Shown here piece after piece: positions 48,026 to 59,760 of a stretch of DNA of 64,000 nucleotides. Numbering within the stretch: the stretch's first letter is position 1; every line of letters begins with the position of its first letter. The notes under the pieces are model-generated. The model had not been told where the DNA came from. It searched no databases and saw only the letters and a list, made by a program, of their open reading frames with translations. Origin of the DNA: Rhynchopus sp. YZ270_cl-10 (Eukaryota > Euglenozoa > Diplonemea > Diplonemida > Diplonemidae). Made by a program: the position numbers and the translations under genes. Location of the stretch: the NCBI GenBank assembly GCA_964035575.1, contig OZ037928.1, positions 1 through 64,000 on the forward strand, read 5' to 3'.

Positions 48026-48630
48026 CAAAATAAAGAAAAAATCATACAATTCAGGATATTTCTATCAAAACTGACCTCAAGCCCGAATGTATGAAAAAAA
48101 TTGAGATGAAATGTGCTTCTTTGTTGTATGCACCCTCTCCCATGCCTTTACACTCATATGTCACACACTGTTGCGTCCAGAACACTGTTCTAAGCGCTTG
48201 TTTTTTGGCCAAAATATATATTTTTTTGGCTGAAGCCTCTGTCCGGGGCATCTCGCTAACTAATTCCAAATTCCGGACATTTTAGGAACCCGGCCGAGTG
48301 GATCGAGAGGCCAGAAGCCTCCGAAGTTTCTTCACAAATTAGTGAAACCAAACAGAATCAACAAAAAAGTGAAGTTGATAGTGCAAACGCCTCTGGGACG
48401 CAGGCACTGACAAAAAAAAAAAGTTCAAAAACGCCTCACCGCTTCATCGGCGGACGCACAGACACTTGGACTACAATAAAAAAAGCATAAGAAAGTGCAC
48501 AACGCCACTCTCCACAAAAAGCAGTGAATAAAGGCGACGATGGACCTCCGTCACCCCCCTTCCATTCACTGTGTGTTTTTTTTAACTATTGAACAAAAAC
48601 AGACGGCACTTCCCTCCCCCCCCCCCCCCC

Positions 48631-51354
48631 TAGGGCAGTGCGCCTAGGAAACGGTCAACGTTTCCCAAAAGGAAACGTTGACGTTTCCCAGATTCTTGGG
48701 AAACGTTGAGGAAACGCTAAAGAAACGTTGCAAGGGGTTTTCTTTAGTTAACACATAGTATTTGACAAAACGCTCAAGACCCTCGCGAAAAGTCGCACGT
48801 CTGTGTATCCCCTCCCCGCTTGTTTTCTCCTCTCTCTTTTCTCCCCCGTTCTCCGACGCTTTCTGCACTTCAGACAAACACATTTATACCGTAGATTTGC
48901 ATAATGCCCAAAAGGAAGGCGGATGACGCGTGGGACTACGTGAAGGTTGTGGAAGGTGCAGGGACAAAGCTCCGGAAGGTGGAGTGCACCTTTTGTGATA
49001 AGAAATTCTCAGTGTCGTCTGCGGGGAGGATCAAAGAACACCTCCTTGGGAAGGGGTCGTCAGTGACTGCGTGCTCCCCAAAAGACGACAAGAAGGATGA
49101 GTTTGAAATAGCAAAAGCGAAGTTGCAGAACACAGAGGCGAAGGTAACGCAGCAGAAGGACAACAAACAAACGTCGCTAGACCCCTTTCTCACACGCGTA
49201 ACCACCAAGATCGAAGCCATGCAGAGTATTAGGGACTTCTTCTACGAAGAGTGCATTCCCTTCCGGAAAGCAAAGAGCCGCTCATTCATGACGTTAGTCA
49301 TGATGTTGTCGCGGATGTCTCAATCTGAGGCATCCGAGTTCAAGCCGCCATCCCCCGACGACCTTGCAGGCGAACTACTGCAGGAGTACGTCGCAGAGAT
49401 GGACAAACTCTGCGAAAAGGGCATGCTTGCCGAAGCAAAGTTCGGGCTGTCGTTATTGTCGGACGGCTGGACTGATTGCAACGACAGGTCCATCTTTAAC
49501 GGGATCGTGAGTACGTCCACATCGACGTACTATGTAGATAACAAGACGAGCAAGAGAAAAACTATGGCCGCGATCGCAGACTATATCTGCTCCCTTCCTG
49601 TGCTTATCCCCGAGGAGGTAAGGTCGAAGCTGATACACATTTGTGTTGATGGGGCATGCAAGGAGGCCCTCCCCTTAATTCGAGCCCGGGTTGAGAAGGT
49701 GTTAACGTCTGTTTGTGTTCTCCACACCTATGATCTTCTTTTAGAAGATCTAGGTGACTCCTCCAAAGCGAGCACAAAGGAAGAATTCAAATTCTTCAAT
49801 GAAGTCGTGCACAAAGCTACGGCGTTGGCGAAGTGGGTGAAGACACGCCAGCGCTTGGTCACACTTCTTGAGGAGAGGTCCGACAAGAGGCTGCTGCTAC
49901 CTGTGGACACTCGCTTTGGAAGCTTTTTTATCATGATGCAACGGTTGCTGGACTTGAAAGGGCCGCTGCGTGAGATGTTTGCTGGTGAAGGCTTTGGCGA
50001 GTGGAAGGCTCAGCTAAGGAGTGCGGATGCGAAGGCCACAGCTACCGAATGGGCGTCGGTTGTGCTCCAGGACGCCTTCTGGAAGAAGCTGGAGGGGGCG
50101 TGGCACATTGGAGATGTGATCTTCACCGTGTTGAAGCGTTACGACAACGACGACGCGTCGGGGAACAGCGCTTCCGTGGAGTACGTGAAGGAGGGTTTCG
50201 CCGAGCTGAAGAAGAACATCGAAGCGCTACCCATAACTCAATTCCTCACGGCAGCACGTAAGCAAAAAATTGCAGACAGGGTGAACACCAGATGGAAATA
50301 CGTTGCAGCCCCCATCCACAACGCGGCACATGCACTGTCACCAACATTCCGCCTGACAGCGAGGGATGACGATGAGTCTAAAGCAGGGCTGAAGGTATGT
50401 ATGGCAGGTGACCTTCGCATAATCTGCTTTACTACAGGAGGCGCTGCTGCGGTATTATGATGAAGAGAAAGCACTGCAAGCTTTGGAAGAGTACGAAAAC
50501 TGGAGCACGCAAAATTTCGGTGTACTAGAAGAAAAGGCGATCGCGTCGAAGTGGGGTGGACACAAGTGGTGGTCCATGTTCGGAGCAGAATGGCCTCTGC
50601 TCAAAGAGCTGGCAACAATCATGCTCGCTCAAACTTCATCTGTTGGTGCGGCTGAGAGAGGTTGGAGCTGCTACGGCGACGTAAAAACCAGGAAGCGCAA
50701 TGGGTTGTCAGCCAGCACGGCTGACAAACTTACACGCATTCTGTACAACAAGAGGAACACGTCCACCACCCACGTCGTGGCCGGTTACTGGGAGCTTGAC
50801 GAGGTGGTGCTAGGAGACGACAGTGTGGATGGAATCGAAGGATGATTTTTTTTTTGTTTTTTTTTGTTTTTTTTTACGTTCTTTGTTTTCATTGTGTTTT
50901 TTTCCTGTTGAAACTGCGCATTTTCAACACCTACTTTTTTGTCTCTGTTGGTATCCAATAAAGAACCCCAGGTAGGTTGACCTCAAAAAAAAATCTCAGC
51001 GACTTGTTTTTTCTTGGGTGGGGTTGTAACAATCTCAGCTTGGGCGGAGTGCAGTATCTGTCCTCAGATCAGTTTGGAAGCCATCCCGACATCTTTTATG
51101 ATGTCCCAACTGAGTATTGTCACCACTCATGTACAATTTTTTGTGATGTTGTTCCTGTTGTGACGCTGTGGTGATAAAGACATCGTCGCGGGGGGTTTTT
51201 TTTTGTTTTCCCCGTTTCCCTTCACGTTTCCCAAAACCACGTTTCGTAACGTTTCCAACAAAGAAACGCCAACGTTTCCCGTTTCCCAACGTTTCCGTTT
51301 CCCAGTTTTTTGGGAAACGTGCGTTTCCCCACGTTTCCTAAAAGCACTGCCCTA
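48631..51354 (+). mobile_element. hAT-family DNA transposon, apparently complete
   Basis: The ends TAGGGCAGTGC...TAGGAAACG are inverted repeats, each preceded outward by a C-run (48618-48630) or its complement (51355-51362). Subterminal regions on both sides are crowded with AACGTTTCC/GGAAACGTT motifs, more than ten in total, as expected for transposase binding sites in hAT elements. The transposase gene occupies the centre. An 8-bp target duplication could not be read because of the C/G runs. Confidence 0.85.
48904..50845 (+). CDS. hAT transposase (BED finger, DUF659-like core, hATC), two exons
   Basis: Exon 1 48904-50394, intron 50395-50437 (43 bp, GTATGT...TACAG), exon 2 50438-50845; 632 residues. 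An N-terminal BED-type zinc finger (residues 8-57: VECTFC, then H46 and C57) binds DNA. SDGWTDCNDRSIFN (Asp187) and ICVDGACKEALPLI (Asp249) match the first two acidic catalytic positions of hAT transposases. HTYDLLLEDLG corresponds to the C/H-x2-H motif region. Exon 2 supplies the dimerisation domain: KWWSMFGAEWPLLKELA, AQTSSVGAAERGWS, KTRKRNGLS, KLTRILYNKRN. Joining the exons restores LKEALLRYYDEEKA, which supports the intron. The ATG follows a TTTGCATA leader, and AATAAA lies at about 50957. The frame is intact, so the element may be active or recently so. Confidence 0.9.
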
Positions 51355-51399
51355 GGGGGGGGCAAAACCTTCAGGACGGGTGAGGCATTTTTGGAAAAA

Positions 51400-51617
51400 G
51401 TGGTTTTGTGAGCAAAAAACCTGTCAACACCCCTCATACCCCCCAGAAATGGGTCAGAAACACCCTGAGACCCGAAAATCCATGATTAGGGCACCTCAGA
51501 ATATGAAAAAATGCAAAAAAAATAGTGAAAAAGTGGCTTTTGACGGTTTTGGCCATGTTGGGTAAAATGGCCATTTTTTGAGAAAAAAATCAAAAAAACA
51601 GCAAAATTTCGACATCA
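51400..51617. other. Outer flank of the foldback, no gene
   Basis: Diverged text (GGTCAGAAACACCCTGAGACC, TGGCCATTTTTTGAG) has weak inverted counterparts at 52300-52460, so the foldback element probably extends this far. Confidence 0.45.
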
Positions 51618-52290
51618 TGACAGCTGCTTGGGCACGAAACTACCCCAAAAATGTCCTGTGAGTCCATTCCGACCTGTTTTGGACACTTTAGGCACTTGTT
51701 TTGGTGTTTTTTTTTGGTGTTTTGAGGTCAAAAAAGATCCCCTGACTATCCCCTGGCAGCCCTGGGCCGCGACTTGCGCCCTGCTTTTAGACCCACTCTG
51801 GGCCAAAAAAATGGGCGAAAACCTCCGAAAAAGCACTCTGGGAGCCCAGATAGTTCCAAATTTCCACCGCACACCCTCAAAAACACCTCAAAAACATGTC
51901 AGAAAAACATTTTCAAAAACACACTTTTTCAAATAAGTCATTATGGAACCTGCCCAGATGAACTTTTTGAAAAAAGTGTGTTTTTGAAAATATTTTTCTG
52001 GCATGTTTTTGAGGTGTTTGGGTGGGTTTCTGGTGGATATATGGAACTATCTGGGTCCCCGGAGTGCTTTTTCGAGGGTTTTCACCCATTTTTTGGCCCA
52101 GAGGGGGTCCAAAAGCAGGGCGCAAGTCGCGGCCCAGGGCTGCCAGGGGATAGTCAGGGGATCTTTTTTGACCTCAAAACACCAAAAAAACACCAAAAAA
52201 GGCGATAAATGTGTTCAAAACAGGTCGGAATGGACTCGCGGGACATTTTTGGGGCATATTTGTGCCCAGACAGGCCTAATGATGACAAAT
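51618..52290. mobile_element. Long foldback element, ~310-bp arms
   Basis: 51618-51930 and 51952-52290 are inverted copies sharing GATCCCCTGACTATCCCCTG, CCAGATAGTTCCA and AAACACACTTTTT, with about 10-15% differences by eye. A ~22-bp centre (AATAAGTCATTATGGAACCT) separates them. No coding sequence is present. It lies 260 bp right of the hAT element; the TIRs are unrelated. Confidence 0.8.
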
Positions 52291-52587
52291 TTTTGCTTTT
52301 TTTTTTTGAAATATTGGTCAAAAATGGCCATTTGACCAAAATGGCCCAAACGGCCAAAATGGTCTATTTTTGCTATTTTTTTCCATTTTTTTGTATCTCT
52401 GGGGTGTCTCACCTATAGAACACCCCCAAACCACACCCCAAAACCATCTCTGACCCGAAATTTTCGGTGGTTTGCGGGTACTTTGCACGTAAATCCAAAA
52501 AAATCGAAATGCCTCAAAAAAATAGGGGTTTTGCCCCCACCTACCCCCCCCCCCCCCCCCTTTCCCTCCCCCCTCCACCTTACCCTT

Positions 52588-52650
52588 GACAAAGCTTGAC
52601 TTGAAAATACAAAGCCCCCTCTTTTGACAGTGTACCCTTTTGGTACAATG
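52588..52650 (+). repeat. Short repeat shared with 61817-61880
   Basis: AAGCTTGACTTGAAAATACA ... CCCTTTTGGTACAATGACCG here corresponds to AAGTTTGACTTGCAATACAA ... ACCTTTTGGATATATGACCG there, about 63 bp. Confidence 0.6.
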
Positions 52651-52906
52651 ACCGCGCCGGTACAGAATCCTATCATCCATTTTTTCGGATACAACCTGAT
52701 ATGAATATCTTCCCTAAAATATTCCTAAAGAGTTTGACCCCTTTTGGTGGTTCAGCTTAGAATGGAAGCTTGTTTTTTTTTTTGGGTCAAAACCCCTGTC
52801 CTTCTGGCGTGAGAATCGCGTATCCGCGGTCTAAAAACCAAAACCGATTCGAGACACAAAAAGAGTTGCCACCAAACCACCCCTCTCCCTCTCTCTCTTG
52901 GTAAAG

Positions 52907-55900
52907 CTAGTATTCCAGCCCAAACTCTTCTTTGAAGAGGGAAACGTCCATTCCTGTGCACTTTGCGACGAGGTCCTTCCTTCCGAGCAATGAGAAGGTC
53001 ACGCGCAGGTTGTCCCAGATCTCTGTTGTGCTGCCCGCGCTGTTGCCCCCTGTCTGCATGTGGATCGCCTTCAGGAAGCACTGCGAGGCGAGAAAGTGTT
53101 CCCCGAGGTTGCTGTAGGAGATGGCTGAGTTATAGAGGGCACGGACAAACCCGGGGTTGATATCTAATGCTTTGTTGTATGCCTTGAGTGCCTCCTGACA
53201 GTGTCCTCCGTTTGCAAGTGAGGCGCCGAGTTTGTTCCACAGCTTTGCGTCCCCTTGACGTTGGCTCAGGGCTTTTTCGAAGTTCGCGACCGCCATTTTG
53301 TAGTCGCTCGACATATTATAGAGCACCCCGAGACCCACGCAGACATCCGCGTTGTCCGCCAGCTGCTGTGCGTGGCGGAACATCGCGACAACCTTCCCAT
53401 GGCTCTGCGACTGGAGGAAGAAGAACTCCTGTGTCATCCCCACCTCCTGCTCCTGCACGGCACGCAGCTCGGCGGCGTGGTCAGCGTAGTCCGGGTGCAG
53501 CAGAAGCCACTCCCCAAGCGACTCTATCGCCTCTGCGAACTTCGTTTCATTAGTCAAACTGACGCTCAATGCGAGCAGCACCTCGTGGTTGGTAGGGTCG
53601 AGGCTTCTGTTGGGGGTAGAGTAAATGAAAAATTGGTTGGTTCTCTCTGTTGCTTTGGCTTTTGTTTTTTTTTTTGCCGAAAAAAGCATTTTAGTTTGAT
53701 GTTAACTGCAAGTTGGGGTAGGGTAGGAATTGAAAAATGCTTTTTGTCTTGTAGACAACATAAAGTCGCTTTTTTAAGTCTATTTTTTTACTTTTGAGGG
53801 TGAAGAAGGGGGGGAGGGGTGTGGTCGATTGTGTGTGTGTGTGTGTGGCACATACCTGCATTTCCTCAAGGCAGCTATCGAGTGGACGTCCTTCTCGTTC
53901 TCTGCCTGTGTTGTGCCCAGGTACTGCCACGCTATCGCACTGTCGGGTTCCTTTTGGCACGCCTGTGTGGGGTGTGTTGAAAGCAGTTGTAGGTAGTTCC
54001 TGAGGGCCAACATTGCCCATAGTGTTTTTATTTTTCCTTCCTTCAAAACTTCACACACAACGCTTTTTGGTTTTTGGAAGACACACAAGGTGCCGGGTTC
54101 TATGATAAGCACGGAACCACCCTGCACCTGTTTGTCATATATATTGTTTCCCGTGCAATACATGGGGAAACGTTTCGCGTCGAAACTAGGGGAACTAGGG
54201 AAAGCTTTTTGATAAAAGTTAATGAAACACAAAAACCAAGCGCGTGTGGAAGAAAAAAGAAAAGAAAATATTTTTTCTGGTTCATAGTGGTGTTTACGTT
54301 TTGGGTACGGGGCGGAGAATAAAATCTGTTCGATAAAAGAAACGCAAGCTTTTTTGTTTTATCTTGTTCAGTGTATAGTGCTTTGCCATCAGGTGTGGGT
54401 TATCCCTCAGAAAAAACATAGCCCACTGTGTTGTGAGAAAGCAGTTCGTAAGGGCGAACATTGTGGCATTGTGTCAACTACTTCGGTAAGAACCGCGCTA
54501 TTCAGAACATCAGAACAAAGGGGCAGGTTGGATAGGTGATGGATGCGCTCACGGTCGCTGGAAAAACCAGATCCTCGATGCTTAATTAAACACACGCAGA
54601 CGTTGGCAGAATAGCTGTCAGTCATAATTTCGCTCCAGTCTTCCCGACCTTGCGCTCGCGTGGAACCTCACACACAGACAGAGAGAGAGAGAGAAAAGTG
54701 AGGTGTCTAAAAAAACATACAGCTTCAAACGCCAGCGCCGCCTCACGCAGCATGGCAGCCTCAAGCAGGTCGAGGCCCTCCTGAAACGGGTTGTCGTGGT
54801 ACAGGTACGCGTTGTCCTCCTCAAACACGTACGCCTCGTGCTCTGCTGGCGACCGCATCTTCGCCAGCTCCTTCTGGAACTGCGCACCCCAGTCCTGCTC
54901 GCCCTCTGTTGGCAGTTAAAAATAGTGGGAAAATGGGTTGGCTTTTTTCTGTTTGCTCTGGTTTTTTGTTCCATTTTTTTGTTTTACTGACGTCGTTTTG
55001 GCCTTTCATTTTTTTGCTCCCATAATGTTTCGTCATCTGCATACCTTTCCCTTCCGCTGTCTCCTGTGTTGTGCCCACCACGTCACCACCCGCCCGTTGC
55101 TGCTGCTGCTGTTCTTGGTATTGCTGCGCCCAGTCACTGTGCGCCGCGTAGGGGTCCACGTACATAGGGTTATTCGCAATGTCTGCCAGGCGCTGCCCCT
55201 CCTCTGCCTGCTGTGAAAACTCTTCCTCCAGGGACGGCTTCGAGTCTTCGAGGACGACCTCGCCGGACTTTATCTTGTTGAGGTACTGCGGAGGAGTGGT
55301 GTGGGGTGGAGAGAGGTGTTCTGTGCTGCACACAACAAAAATAAAAGAGTAGTCGAATGAAAAGGATGTGCTAAAACACATCTCAGTCGAGCTCATGCAA
55401 AAGGATGAGACGTGAGTGTTCCGTACCGTGAAGAGAACGGAGGGCGGTAGGCGAATCACGCGACCTCCTTATACCCCCAGCCTTTTTAACGGCCAAAAAA
55501 ACAAACAAAAAGACAATTTTAAAGAAAACCTTTTGTACGAGACAAATGCCTCTGGTGACGACTGTACTCCCATAATATTATCGTTAGAGCGTTAGAACAT
55601 ACCTTAAAGAACCCACAGTCATTCTGCTTCACATCAAAGCCCACCTGCTCTTCCCCTTCCACCCCAAACGTCTGCACCTGATTTTTTTGTGATTTTTTTT
55701 TTGATAATATTATGAGAAGTTTGTGGGGAGTTGAGACTCACTAACAGGCTACATCCAACATACCCCCTCCTGCTCGTAGTCCTCCACCCACCCCTCCTCT
55801 TTGTGTGCGTACTGCTCTGCCCAGCCTTCGGACACACCCCCCGCCTCGACACTGCCCGCCGTTTCTTGCACCTTCAGGAGCTCCTCCGCCCAGTCAGCTC

Positions 55901-56273
55901 CACTCTCACACACCTGAGGCTGGTGCTGCTGCTGTTGGAGTGCGGACGCACTGCTCTGGGTGTTCACGCCGTTGAGCTGTAACGCCTGCAACGCCTGGTG
56001 GTGTTGGTGGTGGTGTTGCTGCTGCTGAAGGAATTCGTGGCTCATCGGATCGGCCTGCATGAAGTACTCCCCTTGCCAGCCGAGGGGTGCAGGGGCGCCG
56101 TACTCAGCATCGATCCCTCCAGCGAGCTCGTCGATTGCCGCGTCGGGCTGCATGGCGTGCATGTTGGGGTGTGTGCGTGCATCGGAGAAGAGAGTGTTGA
56201 CACCACCTGCAAGTGCATTCCCACCGCCATCACAACCTGCCGCCGCAACAAAATCCCCGACAAAACCGGACAT
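52907..56273 (-). CDS. PEX5: PEX5, peroxisomal targeting signal-1 import receptor (six exons)
   Basis: Exons (minus): 56273-55764, 55677-55603, 55285-55045, 54905-54721, 53962-53856, 53606-52907; 605 residues, usual for PEX5. All donors are GTATGT or GTATGC, acceptors end CAG, and the phases agree. The N-terminal half is disordered and Gln/His-rich with one early cysteine (Cys14, the class of residue ubiquitinated for recycling). It has WxxxF/Y-type motifs that bind PEX14/PEX13: [42 protein letters not shown] precedes the TPR half, which starts [20 protein letters not shown] and contains [50 protein letters not shown] and [13 protein letters not shown]. The TPR bundle binds C-terminal SKL-type signals in the cytosol and docks cargo at the peroxisome. 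Peroxisomes or glycosome-like organelles are therefore expected. Confidence 0.93.
53963..54720 (-). other. Intron 4 of PEX5
   Basis: 758 bp with GTATGT at the 5' end and CACACAG at the 3' end. It is much longer than the other PEX5 introns (86-317 bp). No nested gene or repeat is recognised. Confidence 0.8.
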
Positions 56274-56702
56274 AGTCAAAAGTAAAGGGTTTCACAGCAA
56301 CAGCATGTGATGTGGTGGAGCAGGGGTGTGGGGTGTGGAGGGGTCCCTGAGGAGGAAGGTGGGGGGTGGGTGGTGCAGGTAAGGGGATGGGATGTCGTGA
56401 TGGGGGTTTTTAACAAAGACAATTTTTGACCAAAAAAAATTTGTTTTTGTTGCCAAAGTCCGTCGTGTTCGTTTTTTTTTCCATTAGCAAGTGAGCCATC
56501 ATCATCATTTGGATATGGGGAGTTGGCTGGGGCGGCACGATGTAGGCAAAACAGGAGATAAACCAGTAACCGGGGGAGAGGGGAGAAAAAGGTGGTCTTG
56601 TTTGGTGGCTCAGTCGCACTCTGGTAGCAGCCTCCGCACGGACTGGGCCTCCACGTTGTGCAGATGCAGGGGACCAGTGAAGCTGCACCGTATCGTGGTC
56701 TG

Positions 56703-57596
56703 TCACTGCGACAGTCTCGGTCGCTTGCAGTCTTCCTCAGGTGATTCGTCTCGCTTCCGTTTAGGACGGGCATCCACCACAAACTTCACCAGGTTCGCCT
56801 TCTTCACAGCGCGTGACACAACAGCGCTGCACCCAGAGAGGTGGATGGTTTGTAAGGTGCCAGCAAGATCACAACAGAAGCTGTGCCCAACGTCCTTAAC
56901 ACCGCCGAGTGAAGATAAGTCGAGAGATGTTAAACCAAGGCACCCATGGAGGAACAAGTTCCCAACGTGCTCAAGGCTGCTGAGTGAAGACAGATCCAGA
57001 GCTGTCAAACTCGTGCATCCATCGAGAAAATAGTCTCCAACGTGCGTGAGATTTTTGAGTGAAGATAAGTCGAGAGCTGTTAAACTGGTGCAGTCCCGGA
57101 GGAAGAAGTACCCAATGCGCGTGAGACTGTTGAATGAAGACAGGTCGAGAGATGTTAAACTGGCGCAGTCGTCTAGGAAGGCGCCTTCGATCTTCGTGAC
57201 AGTCGACACAGCACTCAGATCAAGTCGCGTTATCGATGCCCCCATCAAGAACCCATCAGGAATGACAGCCGTAACCTCTGCCTGCAGAAGCAAACACGCC
57301 ACCTCAGGATCCTCCTCCTCCTCCAACCTCTCCGACGACAGGTCAGTCTCACCCAACGCACGAAGCGCTGCTATGGCTTCACCCCTTTTTGTCGTCGTCA
57401 CCAAAATCGTGTCCCCAGCACTCAGCTGCGTCATGTCGTATCCTTCGCCCATCGCTTCGTCTCCGAAACTCATGTCAAAGCTGTCTTCAGGCAGCCCCAC
57501 TGCAGACGCCACCTTCCGCCGCATGTCCTGCACTGTGTCAGCCAGAGCCACCTCAATCACGTGTGTCTCGTCGCAAAACTCCACATTCAGATCCAT
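56703..57596 (-). CDS. Ubiquitin-like / leucine-rich-repeat protein with C-terminal NLS, paralog 2
   Basis: 297 residues, start MDLNVEF. Same layout as 45377-46270: a ubiquitin-like domain (residues 1-66), a linker, LRRs with LTALDLSSLKNLTHVGDYFL-type units, and the end RPKRKRDESPEEDCKRPRLS. The ubiquitin-like domain and the C-terminus are most conserved. The LRR faces vary (FLRDCTSL against FLFQCRSL), as expected if they bind different partners. The linker is one residue different in layout (TTKRGEAIAALRALGETD). The 3' flank, about 60 bp beyond the stop, is also shared with paralog 1, which points to duplication of the whole gene. It sits directly downstream of nothing but a 5-kb gene-free spacer and upstream of PEX5 on the same strand. 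Confidence 0.8.
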   Translation of the reverse strand: MDLNVEFCDETHVIEVALADTVQDMRRKVASAVGLPEDSFDMSFGDEAMGEGYDMTQLSAGDTILVTTTKRGEAIAALRALGETDLSSERLEEEEDPEVACLLLQAEVTAVIPDGFLMGASITRLDLSAVSTVTKIEGAFLDDCASLTSLDLSSFNSLTRIGYFFLRDCTSLTALDLSSLKNLTHVGDYFLDGCTSLTALDLSSLSSLEHVGNLFLHGCLGLTSLDLSSLGGVKDVGHSFCCDLAGTLQTIHLSGCSAVVSRAVKKANLVKFVVDARPKRKRDESPEEDCKRPRLSQ

Positions 57597-58978
57597 GTTT
57601 TCGTGTTGCTAGGTTTGAATTCAATTTGCACCCTACTGTGGTTGTGTTGTGCGGGCTTTGGGGGAGGTGTTAAGAGGGAAGATGCAAGAACACGAGGGTG
57701 CACACAGCACACTGAAGAGAAGGAAGGAAAAAAAAAACATTATTTTTCTTTTCTTTTCGAAAATCAAGGAACAATAAAGCACACGATGCACGGGGGGAAT
57801 AAAACAAAAAAAAAAAAAGGCAACAAAAGAAAAAGAAAAAAACAGAAATGTAGAGAAAAAGCTTTATTTTTTTTTGAAAGCAAAATTGAAAAATATCGGT
57901 CGTTTTGAACGGCAGAAAAATTCACACAGCTTTCGAACTAAAAAGAAATGTGGAAAATAATCATTGGAAAAAAAAAAGAAGCAAAAAGAAGAAAAAAACA
58001 GAAAAAAGTTAATGAAATGAAGCCAGCTCCTTAGTCACCTCTTTGTTTAACTTTCTTTTGTTTTCTTCTTTCCTTTTTAATATTTTTTTATAGCCCCTTG
58101 AGTATGTGCATTACAAATCAGAATCGCATGGCATGAATCTCTCTAGGGTCTCACCCCACTCCCCTCACTCAAAAAAAAAGTAGCCGTGTGCGTTGAGAGC
58201 CCTTTGTTTTGATAATTTGTAGTGCCAAAAAAAGACAGTCTGTACTGCACTTTTTTAAAATTATTTTTGAGGAAATTCATTATTTTGCCATTATTTTCAT
58301 TCCTCTTTAGGGGGAATTTCCCCTTTTTCCGTTGTTGTAGAATAAAGGATAGAGACCCTCAGGTAGGTTTCCCCCTAGACCTCTGTTTTCTTGCAGACTT
58401 TGAAAATCTACAACAAAAAAGCTCCTAAGAAAAACTCCACCTGATTTTTTGGCCTTGAAATTTAAACAGAATTTTTGATGGTGTTAAAAAGCGGTTTTAA
58501 GACCCTTCACACAAACTCCACTAAACTCCAAATTTTCAAAGTCAAAATCAGACGGATTCTCAGGAACCTTGTCTGCGGCGCTCCTACGCATGCCACGGCT
58601 TTTCAATACCGGAGCATGGCCGACTATGGGTGGGTCGCTTGAGCACCATCCATTTTCTTGTCTAGACACACCTTGCTTTTTTTTGAAGAAAAAAAAAAGC
58701 ACACCATTTTTGCCTGAAATATAAACTGCGCATACTAAGTGTATCAAATGAGGCGGGTTTTTTTTTTTTTTTTTTTTTTTTTTGTTTTTTTTTTTTTTTT
58801 TGAAGGAAAAAAAAATGTGCTGTATTAGTTGTAGCGACCCCAAAAAGGAGTACCGCGTCGCTATGTGTACACATGTCTTCAGTTTTTTTTTTTTTTGGGA
58901 AGAAAGAGAGAGGGAGATAACAACAAAACAGTACGGAAAAATAAAAAATGGGGGGAATTTTTTTTTTATAAGATGAAC

Positions 58979-59004
58979 CTAAGCACCCTCTTCTGTGCTT
59001 TTAG
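58979..59004 (-). other. CTAAGC-type hairpin, site 7
   Basis: CTAAGCAC and GTGCTTTTAG pair around CCTCTTCT, with AAGATGAAC before it on plus, the same flank as at the PLAC8 sites. It occurs outside the PLAC8 duplication, so it is not simply copied with it. Confidence 0.55.
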
Positions 59005-59727
59005 TTCACCTTAGAAGAAAACAGTTTGCTGGTTGAATAGAAACTGGCGGGAAAAGGGGTAGGGGAGGAAAAAAAAGGATGTAAGGGCTCTGTACACATA
59101 AAAAGGGGGTGTGTTATTTTGAAGAAAAAAAAAATCACACAAAATCACACTATCATTTCTTTTGTTCGGTATTGCTTATTTTTGCATATTATGATATGAT
59201 GAGGAACAGAAGCCCTCTCTGTGCTTTTGTGGTCACCTCATTTAACAAAAATTCCACAAGAGTGTTCTTGGGTGTTGAGTGAAGACAAACTGTGACAAAA
59301 AAAAAAAAAACAAAAAATGTGGTGGGTTTTGTTGCACTCTCCTCTCCAACGGTTGAGAAGGAGCTGTGTTACAAACAAAACTTTTTGTATCTTATCTTAT
59401 TGACGTTTGACCCCCTCCCCCACCTCCGCCCCCCACCCCTACACATACTCAGACTGTAGCTGAGTAGTGATAGAGCTGGAGAGGGGGAGGAGGGAGGGGA
59501 CTTAAGGAATCATCATTGAAATATGCCAATATGTTTTGCCACGCAAATACCACCTGAGATACAGACACAAAGGTGAAGTAGTGAAGAGAGAAAAAGTTGA
59601 AAAAGTGCAAAAACGTCCTCAACCGTACAATAGGTGGACGCAGGCACTGAAGTAAAATATGTGAGATTCAACCTTTGCGGTGCGAACCCTCTCGCAATCT
59701 ACACGTACCCTCGGGAGCCAATCCTTT

Positions 59728-59760
<33 letters not shown>

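Noticed and set aside
48287-48340. tRNA-Leu/Ser-like start (GGCCGAGTGGATCGAGAGGC)
   Set aside because: It has an A-box-like word but no B box (GGTTCGANTCC), no anticodon arm and no cloverleaf downstream.
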